A stretch of DNA of 11,112 bases from Dehalococcoidia bacterium (GCA_029859145.1 JAOUDT010000022.1:1-11112), one strand, 5' to 3'; numbered from the stretch's first letter, positions 1 through 6,748 are shown. Program-made: numbers and translations. Notes: generated from the letters alone by a model not told the origin.

Positions 1-91
1 CCTTGGATTGAAAGAACTCTTGGTCCTCAGCGGTGAAGCTGAAGTCAGTCCCACAATCGGCACACTGGATGGTTTTGTCCTGAAAACTCAT
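1..91 (-). CDS. Small zinc-ribbon domain protein, N-terminal part (cut by window edge)
   Basis: The minus strand reads M-S-F-Q-D-K-T-I-Q-C-A-D-C-G-T-D-F-S-F-T-A-E-D-Q-E-F-F from an ATG at 91-89 and runs off the left edge after 30 codons. The C-x2-C-G knuckle at residues 10-14, followed by D-F-x-F-T and E-x-E/Q-F-F/Y, is the first half of a small zinc-ribbon family (usually 50-100 residues, with a second C-x2-C further on) that is common in Chloroflexota and some other bacteria. Its function is unknown; zinc binding is the expected property. The start is well supported by AAGGAGGT six bases upstream. A good promoter lies about 115 bases upstream, and the leader carries a perfect inverted repeat reaching the start codon, both listed separately. 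The second metal-binding knuckle is outside the window. Confidence 0.85.
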   Translation of the reverse strand, partial: MSFQDKTIQCADCGTDFSFTAEDQEFFQSK

Positions 92-138
92 TGGATGACC
101 TCCTTTTTCAATATTTAGTTAGAGCCTGGGTCATCCAA
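91..138 (-). promoter_or_regulatory. Leader inverted repeat overlapping the zinc-ribbon gene's ribosome-binding site
   Basis: On the plus strand TTGGATGACC (91-100) is perfectly repeated in inverse as GGTCATCCAA (129-138), with 28 bases between. In the zinc-ribbon mRNA the 3' arm contains the last bases of AAGGAGGT and ends on the A of the AUG. Folding would therefore pair part of the Shine-Dalgarno and the start codon. It lies inside the leader predicted from the promoter at 206-233. It could instead be a DNA operator. The pairing is seen in the sequence; the regulatory role is inferred. Confidence 0.55.
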
Positions 139-205
139 TACTTGATATGAATCCGAAAGAATCCCAAGAAGCTTGTAATAACCTAAACCTAAACTATTTG
201 GGTAC

Positions 206-233
206 ATCATACACCGATTGCCAAAGTTGTCAA
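206..233 (-). promoter_or_regulatory. Sigma70-type promoter for the zinc-ribbon gene
   Basis: On the minus strand a perfect -35 TTGACA (233-228) is followed, after 16 bases, by TATGAT (211-206), one base from the -10 consensus. Transcription would begin near 199, giving a leader of roughly 108 nt. That leader holds two tandem TTTAGG units (about 181-194) and the inverted repeat at 91-138. Confidence 0.6.
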
Positions 234-325
234 GTCCCGCCTCGGCTCTACTCGGGCTTTAAGTCTGCCTCAAGCGCCGAGTAATAGATACAATTCCGCT
301 TTGATAATCTGCCTTAGAAGACGCC

Positions 326-389
326 GAACCCCAGGGACACCATACCGATCAGGCCTGCTACAAATCCGGCATTATGCCCGCGGAATGCC
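326..389 (+). repeat. Dispersed intergenic repeat, copy A
   Basis: First of six copies of a roughly 64-bp repeat. The shared core is CCAGGGACACC, then about 4 bases, then GATCRGGCCTGCTACAAATC, then a GRYATTAT-like stretch and a terminal GAATRCC. Copy A matches throughout; most differences from copy D are transitions. It lies upstream of the ABM gene. Confidence 0.75.
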
Positions 390-444
390 CGGCGCTTTTG
401 CCTGTCCGGTTAGACGAGAATACAAGGTGACAATATGGCTTTCC

Positions 445-473
445 CTGACATCCCGGCGGCTTATTCGTTAAAT
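445..473 (+). promoter_or_regulatory. Possible sigma70 promoter for the ABM gene
   Basis: CTGACA (445-450) is one base from the -35 consensus and is followed after 17 bases by TTAAAT (468-473), a weak -10. Transcription would start near 480, leaving a leader of about 160 nt. Support is only by motif match. Confidence 0.3.
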
Positions 474-642
474 AAGGTGAACGGGCGAGCCGGAACCGTT
501 CTGAAGGACAAACATCAGAAGGGGCCAAGTTGGCTAGGAGAGCTATCGGTCTGGATACGGGGGCTTTCGGGAGGTCGTACGGCGCGCATGCCGATAGGGC
601 ATATGGACATTGAGAGAGCCCGAAACATTAAAAGGAGGGAAA

Positions 643-966
643 ATGGAAGCGATAGCGAAAAAAGACGGCATGGTAAAAAGTATCATGGGATACAGGATGT
701 TGCATCGTAAACATGTAGAACAGATACTGATGCAGCTCAAATCATGTGCCATGCAATATCCAGGCTTCGTTGACGCTGAGTTTCTCGTCAGCGAGGGAGA
801 TCAATCTATGGGCCTGATGATAAGCACGTGGGAGACGATGGAGAACTGGCAGACATGGGTGGGGTCAAAGGGAACGGAATCATTGTTTCGGCGAGCCAAA
901 ATAGCTGTGATGGGAGCGGCAAGACTAACTCCATATAGGACGATGGCCACGGCAGAGCCGCGCTAG
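643..966 (+). CDS. Antibiotic biosynthesis monooxygenase (ABM)-like small protein
   Basis: The product is 107 residues, the usual length for a single ABM-type dimeric alpha/beta barrel domain. Recognisable family features are a leading strand and helix (G-Y-R then K-H-V-E-Q-I-L-x-Q-L-K-S), the conserved Y-P-G-F-V-D-A-E-F turn near residue 40, and S-x-G-L-M-I-S-T-W-E-T-M-E-N-W-Q-T-W near residues 55-72. The last is the typical strand followed by a helix carrying W-E-T-x-E-x-W. Family members are cofactor-free monooxygenases, haem-degrading enzymes or proteins of unknown role, so the substrate cannot be assigned. The ATG at 643 is chosen over an in-frame ATG at 610 because AGGAGGG ends just upstream of it. 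The gene stands alone between repeat copies A and B, as a one-gene module. It has no signal peptide or membrane segment, so it should be cytoplasmic. Confidence 0.75.
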   Translation: MEAIAKKDGMVKSIMGYRMLHRKHVEQILMQLKSCAMQYPGFVDAEFLVSEGDQSMGLMISTWETMENWQTWVGSKGTESLFRRAKIAVMGAARLTPYRTMATAEPR

Positions 967-1022
967 CGGGGAAGCAGTCTTTGCTTGCACAGAGCCAAGC
1001 GTCACCGTTCGGAAAAGGGGTC

Positions 1023-1045
1023 ATCAAGCCGCAGAGGTAGACAGA
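1023..1045 (+). repeat. Short intergenic motif shared with the katG upstream region
   Basis: ATCAAGCCGCAGAGGTAGAC and its flanks match 19 of 23 positions with 9197-9219, and all four differences are transitions. The motif sits just before repeat copy B here and about 30 bases after copy F in the other place. Its function is unknown. Confidence 0.45.
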
Positions 1046-1053
1046 GGCTCCTA

Positions 1054-1115
1054 CAACTCCAAGGACGCCACACCAATCGGGCGTGCTACAAATCAAGTAT
1101 TATTTCTCGAATTCC
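1054..1115 (+). repeat. Dispersed intergenic repeat, copy B
   Basis: Matches copies A and D over CCAAGGACGCCACACC and then AATCGGGCGTGCTACAAATC, followed by AAGTATTAT and a terminal GAATTCC. It has the same orientation as all other copies and lies between the ABM gene and the membrane-protein pair. Confidence 0.75.
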
Positions 1116-1120
1116 GTGAG

Positions 1121-1155
1121 CACCATAGACCGCTAACTCTTGATGTCCTATGGTG
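1121..1155. repeat. 8-bp inverted repeat just after repeat copy B
   Basis: CACCATAG (1121-1128) and CTATGGTG (1148-1155) are perfect inverse copies with a 19-base spacer. The large loop and lack of a T-run make it a poor intrinsic terminator, though it lies downstream of the ABM gene. Confidence 0.35.
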
Positions 1156-1363
1156 GCGACTACTTTCCGAACAGGGGTCACGGGTCCGAATCATTCCGGG
1201 GACGGCATGAAGCAAACCACAGCAACTGCTGTTTCAGGCAAGTAAGAATATAAGGCAACGATACGGCTCAAAGTTCAATGGAGTCTGATAGTGATTCTTT
1301 GGGACTGTACATTGCGTCGGCTGGCCTTATTGTTTAGTTAAAAGCAAAGATGTGCGCCTCCCC

Positions 1364-1392
1364 TTGTCCGGCAAACAAATACCTAGTAAGAT
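1364..1392 (+). promoter_or_regulatory. Possible sigma70 promoter for the membrane-protein pair
   Basis: TTGTCC (1364-1369), 17 bases, then TAAGAT (1387-1392): four of six consensus bases in each box, with ideal spacing. Transcription would start near 1399, 15 bases before the GTG at 1414 and 57 before the ATG at 1456. Confidence 0.4.
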
Positions 1393-1413
1393 ATTTTTAT
1401 CTGGGATCCATAG

Positions 1414-2496
1414 GTGAGTACCAGGCAGGGTGCGACGCAATCATGGGATAGGGCGATGGAATCACAGAAATTCGATACAAAGTCGCGATCAGCGCTGTAT
1501 TTATGGCTCTTTGGACTACTGTTTGCCTTCTGCTTCACGATTCTCATTTGGCTACTTGGCCCAAATCTGAAACATTTTATTGATTCCTTCCTCCCTGACC
1601 AGGGGGCATCCTGGTATTACTGGAAGCTGCCTTCTCGTGACTTCTGGGGGATGGTTATCACATGGGCATTCTATCTAGGTCATCAGTTTTCTCTCTGGAT
1701 GGCAATCTATTTCGGCGACAAGAATCTACACGGCTTTAGATCTCCATCCCTCTGGGGATTGCCTAAATATAGTCTGGTAGCTCTAGCAGTCAACCTGGTA
1801 TTTGTATCATTACATTTACTGCAGACACACTTCTGGTTTGATGGCCTGGCACAAGACGTTCCCATATTTACTAGCCAGTATTCAGTGATAATTATGCTGG
1901 CGGTAATACTCATACTTGAGAACCCGAGAAGGGGTCTTATCCTGGGACGTAAAGCAGGGAAACCATTCACAGCACAGGTCACCGGGTTTTTCAGGCGTAG
2001 CCATATGTATGTATTTGCCTGGGCACTCGTATATACCTTTTGGTTCCATCCCATGGCGACTGATCCGCAGCTGCTCTCCGGATTCTTCTATATGTTCTTG
2101 CTGTTCACACAGGTTACATTGGCCTGGACCTGGATGCATCTCAATAAGAAATGGATAATTCTGCTCGAGAGCTATGTCACAATTCATGCCGTTATAGTCG
2201 CTATTTTTAATACTTCATTTTTCAGCAGTCCTGACATCTGGCCTATGTTTTTCTCTGGATTTGCCTTCATGTTTGTGTTCACGTACATGTATGCTTTGAA
2301 AACGAACAAGAAAGTGTATTGGCTGGTAATTGCGGTCTATGTTCTATTCCTGATATGGCTCTACCTTCCTACACCTGTAGGATATGGAAGAAGCATAGTA
2401 AATCTGAGTCGCCTGGAATTCACGTGGATACCGCTGATACTGCATGGTCTTGCCTGGGTTTTTGCCGGACTTGCATTTCTCAAAATTAGAGAATAG
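1414..2496 (+). CDS. Polytopic membrane protein of unknown function, about 10 TM segments
   Basis: I do not recognise a named family. Read from the GTG at 1414, the 360-residue product shows about ten hydrophobic segments, near residues 29-48, 78-101, 119-139, 154-169, 197-213, 222-241, 247-268, 276-295, 301-318 and 337-356. It is rich in Trp, Tyr and Phe, and several histidines lie in or at the edge of membrane segments (H90, H134, H139, H212, H242, H258, H344). That pattern can mean haem or metal ligands but proves nothing. There is no N-terminal signal peptide. The start is uncertain: the in-frame ATG at 1456 has a weak GGGATAGGG just upstream and would remove 14 polar residues without touching a membrane segment. 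The next gene begins 43 bases after the stop on the same strand, so the two are probably co-transcribed and may form one inner-membrane complex. Confidence 0.75.
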   Translation: MSTRQGATQSWDRAMESQKFDTKSRSALYLWLFGLLFAFCFTILIWLLGPNLKHFIDSFLPDQGASWYYWKLPSRDFWGMVITWAFYLGHQFSLWMAIYFGDKNLHGFRSPSLWGLPKYSLVALAVNLVFVSLHLLQTHFWFDGLAQDVPIFTSQYSVIIMLAVILILENPRRGLILGRKAGKPFTAQVTGFFRRSHMYVFAWALVYTFWFHPMATDPQLLSGFFYMFLLFTQVTLAWTWMHLNKKWIILLESYVTIHAVIVAIFNTSFFSSPDIWPMFFSGFAFMFVFTYMYALKTNKKVYWLVIAVYVLFLIWLYLPTPVGYGRSIVNLSRLEFTWIPLILHGLAWVFAGLAFLKIRE

Positions 2497-2539
2497 GCTA
2501 TTAATGTGACTATCGAATTGACCCCTGGGTGTTGCGGCT

Positions 2540-3622
2540 ATGGTTAAAATAAGACTTGTCAGATTCGTACCAATATTTATCACATTATTGGTTCTAGTTC
2601 CGGTGGGTACTGCTTTAGCTCATTCTCCAGTATTTCCTGGAGAGAATCACAGCCCTGCGACTGCATATCATATTGACGATCCAGTAAAATCGTGGGCCAT
2701 TTATGATGAGCTAGATCATCTGGACGAAGGAGAATATTATGAATTCAGTGTGTCACGTGGTGAGAAGATACAGTTAGCTTTACTCACACCAGAAAGCCCG
2801 GCTGAAGGTGGCTTTCTACCCTCGTTCGCTTTGCTGATTCCTGAAATGACTCAGGGCGATGAAGCGCCTGATCATATTGAAGTACCCGCCGGATATGGCG
2901 CTACCATAATAGAGGGCCGTGATCCGGGCCGCGCAACATATGAAGGCTTCTCCCCGGGGTGGTTCTATGAGGTTGCTAATATGACCACTGATGCTCCCGT
3001 AGACGGCATATATTATGTTGTTGTTTTCGGCACTATGCAAAGTAATGATACCCATGCGAATGAGGACGATGAAAACCATGATGATGATCATGAGGCTGCA
3101 AGATACGGTCTTGTAGTTGGCTACGTCGAATCATTTACTCCGATAGAATTGATAATGGTTCAGTACAGTGTGCAGAAGGTATATGCCTGGGAAGGGCAGA
3201 ACCAGTTTGTCACATTATTGCCGATAATCCTGGTATTAGTTATCGGTGGAATAATATTGTATTTGCGCAGCCGGAAGGGCAGGGCACCAAAAGACATATC
3301 TAAGTGGCTTGCATCGTTGGCCGGCCTAGCCTTCCTGGGATCAGGTGCTAGCATTGTCTATCAGATGTTTTTGACCTTTAGTGTCACCGGTCTTCACGGG
3401 CAAGCTATGATAACTCTAATTTTCTTTGTTTTTTCGGTTATTCTGGGGGTTGCCACTTTGCGCTACGCGGTACGTGATAAGCCGATACTGACCACTCGGA
3501 GAAGAATCGGGCTGGCAATTACAGGTTTGATAGCGCTATTTGTGTGGTCAGGTTTGTATCTTGGGACAGCTCTGGCAATTGCGGCAGCACTTGTGCCGTC
3601 TCATTCGGTAGGAAAGGATTAA
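2540..3622 (+). CDS. Secreted-domain membrane protein with predicted N-terminal histidine and four C-terminal TM segments
   Basis: The 360-residue product has a clear Sec signal peptide (basic start, hydrophobic core at residues 9-22, then V-G-T-A-L-A). Cleavage after Ala27 would leave a mature chain beginning His-Ser-Pro. An extracytoplasmic beta-rich domain follows (about 28-220), with K-S-W-A-I-Y near 50 and E-Y-Y-E-F-S near 65. An acidic His-containing loop lies at 168-185 (H172, H180, H184). Four TM segments end the protein, near 223-243, 255-277, 287-309 and 323-347. A free N-terminal histidine is a known copper ligand in CopC, LPMO and PmoB proteins, so metal binding is a reasonable guess, but no family match is claimed. 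I recall uncharacterised proteins of this architecture in methanogens and Chloroflexota, from memory only. The gene probably works with the 10-TM gene 43 bases upstream. The ribosome-binding site is weak, consistent with coupling. Confidence 0.75.
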   Translation: MVKIRLVRFVPIFITLLVLVPVGTALAHSPVFPGENHSPATAYHIDDPVKSWAIYDELDHLDEGEYYEFSVSRGEKIQLALLTPESPAEGGFLPSFALLIPEMTQGDEAPDHIEVPAGYGATIIEGRDPGRATYEGFSPGWFYEVANMTTDAPVDGIYYVVVFGTMQSNDTHANEDDENHDDDHEAARYGLVVGYVESFTPIELIMVQYSVQKVYAWEGQNQFVTLLPIILVLVIGGIILYLRSRKGRAPKDISKWLASLAGLAFLGSGASIVYQMFLTFSVTGLHGQAMITLIFFVFSVILGVATLRYAVRDKPILTTRRRIGLAITGLIALFVWSGLYLGTALAIAAALVPSHSVGKD

Positions 3623-3680
3623 TTACATAATATTAGAAGGTGTTCTTGGCAGCTTGACCAGCACTATAAACCCTCTTTTT

Positions 3681-3726
3681 GGACGATATTCATAGCGATC
3701 GGGCCGTTGAATCTAGGTGTACTCTT
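3681..3726 (+). repeat. Possible degenerate copy of the dispersed repeat
   Basis: GGACGATATTCATAGC followed by GATCGGGCC, then an ATC and a GGTGTACTCT stretch, resembles copies D and E with small gaps. It sits between convergent genes, as the repeat does elsewhere. The match is loose and could be chance. Confidence 0.3.
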
Positions 3727-3808
3727 ACCTTAAAGTGGCTTGCTACTCCTTTGTGCGAAATGGCGGAACTGCACGATGACTCAAACTGTTATTAGCGCGA
3801 TGAGCCTG

Positions 3809-4453
3809 TCAGGCCATATCCCTCGTCAAGGCATACGCAGTGTATCCACCGAACGCACTGCTGATAACCATCCAAGGCACACCGAAATAGGCAATGCCAA
3901 CGAAAGAGCCTGGGTTCGTCGGAAGCGGGCCTACGTAGACAAGATCAAGGGCTGCAACCGTAACTACGAAGGAGACCACGCCCATTATTGCACCGGTCAA
4001 AGCTGGCCTCCAGGCAGAGGTCAACCTATCGGGTAAGTAGCGCAGGGCCAAATCAACAGAGAGCCCAGTGAGAAGAAACGCCGCTGTCCAGCCGACTCCG
4101 GACCACGGGGCTACCCAGGTGTGATCAGTGACCCACTCGAAGTAGTAGTTAATTGGAAAACCAATGATTACGTAAGGCAAGAAGACTGCCGTAGCGGTTC
4201 CAAAGCGCCTGGTCAAGAGGGCCGGCAATATGACGATGAGGGACGAGAAATAGCTAACCATATAGAGGTAGAACATGCCAATTCCTTGAAAACCCGAAGA
4301 TGGTGACGCCCCAAAGCCGAGTGTTGCTGATCCAGCCAGGTAATCAAAGAAGAACACTGCTGGCCCAGTAATGACAAAGAGCGCGAAACCGAAGACCAGT
4401 GTAGTTTGCCACGCCTTAAGACGCCATCTTCGTGGCGGCAGAGATCCTCTCAT
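3809..4453 (-). CDS. Six-TM membrane protein of unknown function
   Basis: The product is 214 residues and strongly hydrophobic. Six membrane segments lie near residues 15-40, 55-80, 85-106, 117-138, 150-174 and 183-209, with a short basic N-terminus (R-x6-R-R-W-R-L-K) that should stay in the cytoplasm. I do not recognise the family. An acidic/aromatic loop F-E-W-V-T-D-H-T-W-V-A-P-W at about 105-117 is the most distinctive part. The ATG at 4453 is chosen over an in-frame ATG at 4483 because AAGGAGGT lies six bases before it; the upstream choice would place that site inside the gene. It converges on the membrane-protein pair with 186 bases between, so it is separately transcribed from its own promoter at 4484-4512. 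Whether it works with the other two membrane proteins is unknown. Confidence 0.75.
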   Translation of the reverse strand: MRGSLPPRRWRLKAWQTTLVFGFALFVITGPAVFFFDYLAGSATLGFGASPSSGFQGIGMFYLYMVSYFSSLIVILPALLTRRFGTATAVFLPYVIIGFPINYYFEWVTDHTWVAPWSGVGWTAAFLLTGLSVDLALRYLPDRLTSAWRPALTGAIMGVVSFVVTVAALDLVYVGPLPTNPGSFVGIAYFGVPWMVISSAFGGYTAYALTRDMA

Positions 4454-4483
4454 GCCATACCTCCTTTTCTCCGACGGGGCCAA

Positions 4484-4512
4484 AGGTTAGCATTGGACTT
4501 GAAGAGCGTCAA
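4484..4512 (-). promoter_or_regulatory. Probable promoter of the six-TM gene
   Basis: On the minus strand TTGACG (4512-4507), 17 bases, then TAACCT (4489-4484). The -35 is five of six, the -10 only three of six. Transcription would start near 4477 and give a 24-nt leader carrying AAGGAGGT. Confidence 0.4.
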
Positions 4513-4652
4513 GCCCCATTCACGCTTGACAGATCTGTGAGGCAAAGTGCGTTGTCGACTTACGTCTAAATCGAGATTTGGCTATAGTAAACATTGCCGG
4601 TTGCTGCAACCCTCAGAATTTCCCATGCATCGCGGATCGGCAAAAGGTCACC

Positions 4653-4673
4653 TAACAAAATGGTCTTTTGTTA
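4653..4673. promoter_or_regulatory. Perfect 8-bp inverted repeat, operator-like
   Basis: TAACAAAA (4653-4660) and TTTTGTTA (4666-4673) are perfect inverse copies around TGGTC. The 21-bp size and 5-base centre suit a dimeric repressor site. It ends five bases before repeat copy C. There is no counterpart in front of the second zf-TFIIB gene. Confidence 0.4.
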
Positions 4674-4678
4674 CTCCT

Positions 4679-4742
4679 TAGTTCTTGGGACACCATACCA
4701 ACCAAGCCTGCTAAAAGTCGCGTAATATATCCCCAGAATACC
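4679..4742 (+). repeat. Dispersed intergenic repeat, copy C
   Basis: GGGACACCATACC is identical to copy A over 13 bases. The next part, AAGCCTGCTAAAAGTC, is more diverged, and the end reads CCCCAGAATACC as in copies D and E. It forms the left border of the first zf-TFIIB module. Confidence 0.7.
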
Positions 4743-4804
4743 ACCAGAAGTCGCCTAGCCCTCTGATCCATTCTCAAGATATCCTCAAGCTTCACCAATG
4801 ATTA

Positions 4805-5482
4805 TTGTCATTGTTGCTTGGTTGGCTTCAGGACACACTCGAAAAATCGGCTTTTGCCTGCCATGTATCACGGAGATATAATAAACCCGTGCTTTGTCCT
4901 AACGATAATAGCGAAATGGGCCAGGTCAAAGTAGTATCGCACTATGGTGGGCCAATCTTTGTTGACCAATGTGAGAGGTGTGGAGGTATCTGGTTCGACG
5001 AATCGGAGCTATTCCGGGCAAAGCAGGGAGAGGCAGAGAAAATCGAGGCACTGAATACCGAAATGCTACGGACCCCCTCCGCGATCGAGAATTCCACCTT
5101 GTCTTGCCCCAGAGACCAGGGGCCAATGCAACGGTTTACCGACAGGTACTTCCCTCAGGATATTGTCCTAGTGCGTTGTCAATTGTGTCATGGGCTCTGG
5201 TTGAATAGAGGCATATTCACAAAGTATCAGCAATTCCGCCAAGAGTTGATGCGCCCAGAGAAAAGCACTGAAGATGAGAAAATGAAGGCTCAGTGGGAAG
5301 CATCATACAAGGACGGACGTTCAACTGGAACACGGGGAAGACTTGTAGAATTCCTGTCCACTCCTATAGAGATGCACGAACATTCCGTCTATCCTTCCGG
5401 CGTCGGTTCTATTGTCGATGATATTGCCGATTTCCTGGCAACAACTATAACCAATCTCTTAATGCCCGGCTGGAAATGCTAG
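4805..5482 (+). CDS. Double zf-TFIIB zinc-ribbon protein, paralog 1
   Basis: The 225-residue product has two zf-TFIIB-type ribbons. The first is C31-P-N-D, with the second knuckle C56-x2-C59-G-G-I-W-F-D-E-S-E-L. The second is C101-P-R-D, with C125-x2-C128-H-G-L-W-L-N-R. In both ribbons the second expected Cys of the first knuckle is Asp (D34, D104), so each site shows three Cys plus a possible Asp ligand. A charged, helix-prone stretch follows (140-175), then a C-terminal amphipathic segment (about 202-220) ending P-G-W-K-C. The family is poorly characterised; a role in nucleic-acid or protein binding is only suggested by the fold. TTG at 4805 is the only start upstream of the first ribbon that follows the in-frame TGA at 4799, and no Shine-Dalgarno is seen, so translation may be weak. 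It shares about 85% identity with the gene at 8321-9001. Confidence 0.8.
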   Translation: MSLLLGWLQDTLEKSAFACHVSRRYNKPVLCPNDNSEMGQVKVVSHYGGPIFVDQCERCGGIWFDESELFRAKQGEAEKIEALNTEMLRTPSAIENSTLSCPRDQGPMQRFTDRYFPQDIVLVRCQLCHGLWLNRGIFTKYQQFRQELMRPEKSTEDEKMKAQWEASYKDGRSTGTRGRLVEFLSTPIEMHEHSVYPSGVGSIVDDIADFLATTITNLLMPGWKC

Positions 5483-5605
5483 GCTTGTTCAATTTCAAGT
5501 CCTAATGAATCAACGGGACTAAAAGATCACGCCAGTATATTGAGTAACACATTTACCTGGGTTGTTACCCAACAGTTCTGGCTATTGTGACTTCATTCAA
5601 TTCTC

Positions 5606-5668
5606 GAATTCCAGGGACAACATACAGATCGGGCCTGCTACAAATCAGGTATTACGTCTCCAGAATAC
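5606..5668 (+). repeat. Dispersed intergenic repeat, copy D
   Basis: Best-preserved copy: GAATTCCAGGGACAACATAC, then GATCGGGCCTGCTACAAATC, then AGGTATTAC and CCAGAATAC. It lies between the convergent ends of the first zf-TFIIB gene and the ATP-grasp gene. Confidence 0.8.
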
Positions 5669-5689
5669 TTGATTCAATGTCAGATTAAC

Positions 5690-6748
5690 TCAGTTTGAGA
5701 CACGCCGAGACCTTGCCAGGACTGGCAAAACAAATTCGCTTTCCCATTTAGGATGTCTCTCTGCAGCAAGCAAAACCAAACGCTTCAGAAAATCGTCATA
5801 TGTATAGCCCGCGAATTCAGCTGCATATATAGTACTGGTGTCCGGACAGATGTCAGCATTGGGATTGATGTCTAGAATGTAGAATAATCCGTCTTTCATC
5901 CGCATATCGATACGCGCATAGTCACGACATTCCATTAATATGTATGCTGCCCTGCAGACTTGCTCAACTTCACGGACTTCACACTCACTAAGAGGTGCCG
6001 GTACAAGCGTATTGATATTCTTATATTGTTCCGACTCCGATACAAACTTGGATTCGTAGGTGCAGAGCCGGTAATGCACATCCTTGAACGAGGGAAATTC
6101 CATCTCGGCTGGCGGCAACACGTCAATATCCCCATTGCCCCATAGCGATACATGTAGTTCGCGCCCGTCAATAAAATCCTCAACGAGTGCAGGGTGCTGA
6201 AATCTTTTGATTATGTAGCGGATTCTATTCTTCAGGCTTGTTTCCGTCATTACCACAGAGTCACGGTGAATGCCTTCGCTGCAGTGCTCTCTTGAGGGTT
6301 TGATGATGGCCGGAAAACGTCTCCAGTCAATGGAGCACCCCTTATCATATAGTTCCCACGTGGGGGTCAGGATTCCAGCTTCATCAAGGAGCCGTTTTAC
6401 GTGGCATTTATCATAAGCTGACACTAACGTAGCCGAACCTGCACCTGTGAATGTGAAGCCATGCTGTTCCAAGTACTCCGCCACGAGCCATTCGCTGTGG
6501 TGAACACCGGGAAGGCTTTCACACCAATTGAAGACTATATATTCGAGAGGATCGTAGCCAGATAAGACACTGTCAAGATCGCTATTCGTTACTCGAACCA
6601 GAGTGGTTGGAAACCCTGCAGTACAGAGCGCCTTGTCTACCTGTGAGGTTACAGCAAGAGCCTCTGCCTGTTCCCGTGTCGACCACTTCGGGTCTAGATT
6701 ATACAGCAGCAACACAGGTATTTCCGATGGGCAAATCTCTATTCCCAT
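5690..6748 (-). CDS. D-Ala-D-Ala-ligase-like ATP-grasp enzyme
   Basis: The 352-residue product has the ATP-grasp layout of carboxylate-amine ligases. There is an N-terminal alpha/beta domain (V-L-L-L-Y-N near residue 15; Y-I-V-F-N-W-C-E near 70-77). The F-T-G-A-G motif lies near 99-104, followed by a K at 114. A nucleotide-binding strand and loop, I-I-K-P-S-R-E-H-C-S-E-G-I, is at 148-160, and V-E-D-F-I-D-G-R-E-L-H-V at 189-200. The Mg-binding end is A-R-I-D-M-R at 278-283 and L-D-I-N-P-N-A-D at 292-299. Such enzymes activate a carboxylate as acyl phosphate and join it to an amine, typically making a dipeptide or peptide tag. The context (a lone gene divergent from a zinc peptidase, no cell-wall genes) argues against housekeeping Ddl. 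The substrate is unknown. The start is not fully settled: a strong AAGGAG serves a nine-codon ORF overlapping this ATG in another frame. Confidence 0.85.
   Translation of the reverse strand: MGIEICPSEIPVLLLYNLDPKWSTREQAEALAVTSQVDKALCTAGFPTTLVRVTNSDLDSVLSGYDPLEYIVFNWCESLPGVHHSEWLVAEYLEQHGFTFTGAGSATLVSAYDKCHVKRLLDEAGILTPTWELYDKGCSIDWRRFPAIIKPSREHCSEGIHRDSVVMTETSLKNRIRYIIKRFQHPALVEDFIDGRELHVSLWGNGDIDVLPPAEMEFPSFKDVHYRLCTYESKFVSESEQYKNINTLVPAPLSECEVREVEQVCRAAYILMECRDYARIDMRMKDGLFYILDINPNADICPDTSTIYAAEFAGYTYDDFLKRLVLLAAERHPKWESEFVLPVLARSRRVSN

Larger units (their letters stand above)
92..642. other. Intergenic region between the zinc-ribbon gene and the ABM gene
   Basis: No convincing gene is seen. 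The left part holds the minus-strand promoter and leader of the zinc-ribbon gene. A short inverted repeat CTCGGC (241-246) / GCCGAG (276-281) follows, then repeat copy A (326-389). A possible plus-strand promoter for the ABM gene is at 445-473. An open frame from 435 to 710 overlaps the ABM gene out of frame and has no recognisable protein character. Confidence 0.6.
967..1413. other. Intergenic region between the ABM gene and the 10-TM gene
   Basis: No gene is seen. It contains a motif at 1023-1045 also found before katG at 9197-9219, then repeat copy B (1054-1115). Next is an inverted repeat CACCATAG (1121-1128) / CTATGGTG (1148-1155) with a 19-base spacer and no T-run, and a possible promoter at 1364-1392 for the next gene. 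Confidence 0.6.
4454..4804. other. Intergenic region before the first zf-TFIIB gene, rich in short dyads
   Basis: No gene is seen. It holds the six-TM promoter, then four separate perfect or near-perfect dyads: ACAGATCTGT (4529-4538), AAATC-GA-GATTT (4568-4579), GGTTGC-T-GCAACC (4599-4611) and the 8-bp-arm repeat at 4653-4673. Repeat copy C begins at 4679. From 4679 on, the sequence is shared with the region before the second zf-TFIIB gene; the dyads are not. Confidence 0.5.
4679..5605 (+). repeat. 927-bp duplicated module, copy 1 (repeat C plus zf-TFIIB gene)
   Basis: From the start of repeat copy C to the start of copy D is 927 bp, identical in length to the module at 8198-9124. The shared sequence covers the leader, the gene and about 120 bases downstream, including the conserved TGGGT-TGTT-ACCCA hairpin. 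It is a direct duplication with the small repeat at both borders. Confidence 0.85.

Noticed and set aside
435..710. Open frame of 91 codons on the plus strand
   Set aside because: It overlaps the well-supported ABM gene out of frame, has no recognisable domain and a composition unlike a real protein. The ATG at 435 has only a weak upstream AAGGTGA.
5549..5575. TGGGT-TGTT-ACCCA as an intrinsic terminator of zf-TFIIB paralog 1 (also at about 9079 for paralog 2)
   Set aside because: It is conserved in both modules, but the stem is only five base pairs and no T-run follows. It is mentioned as part of the module and not called a terminator.
5690..6748. Housekeeping D-alanine-D-alanine ligase (ddl)
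   Set aside because: The ATP-grasp motifs fit the superfamily, but the Mg-binding end reads D-I-N-P-N-A-D, the nucleotide loop is unusual (H-C-S-E-G-I), and no cell-wall genes are nearby. A gene symbol was therefore not given.
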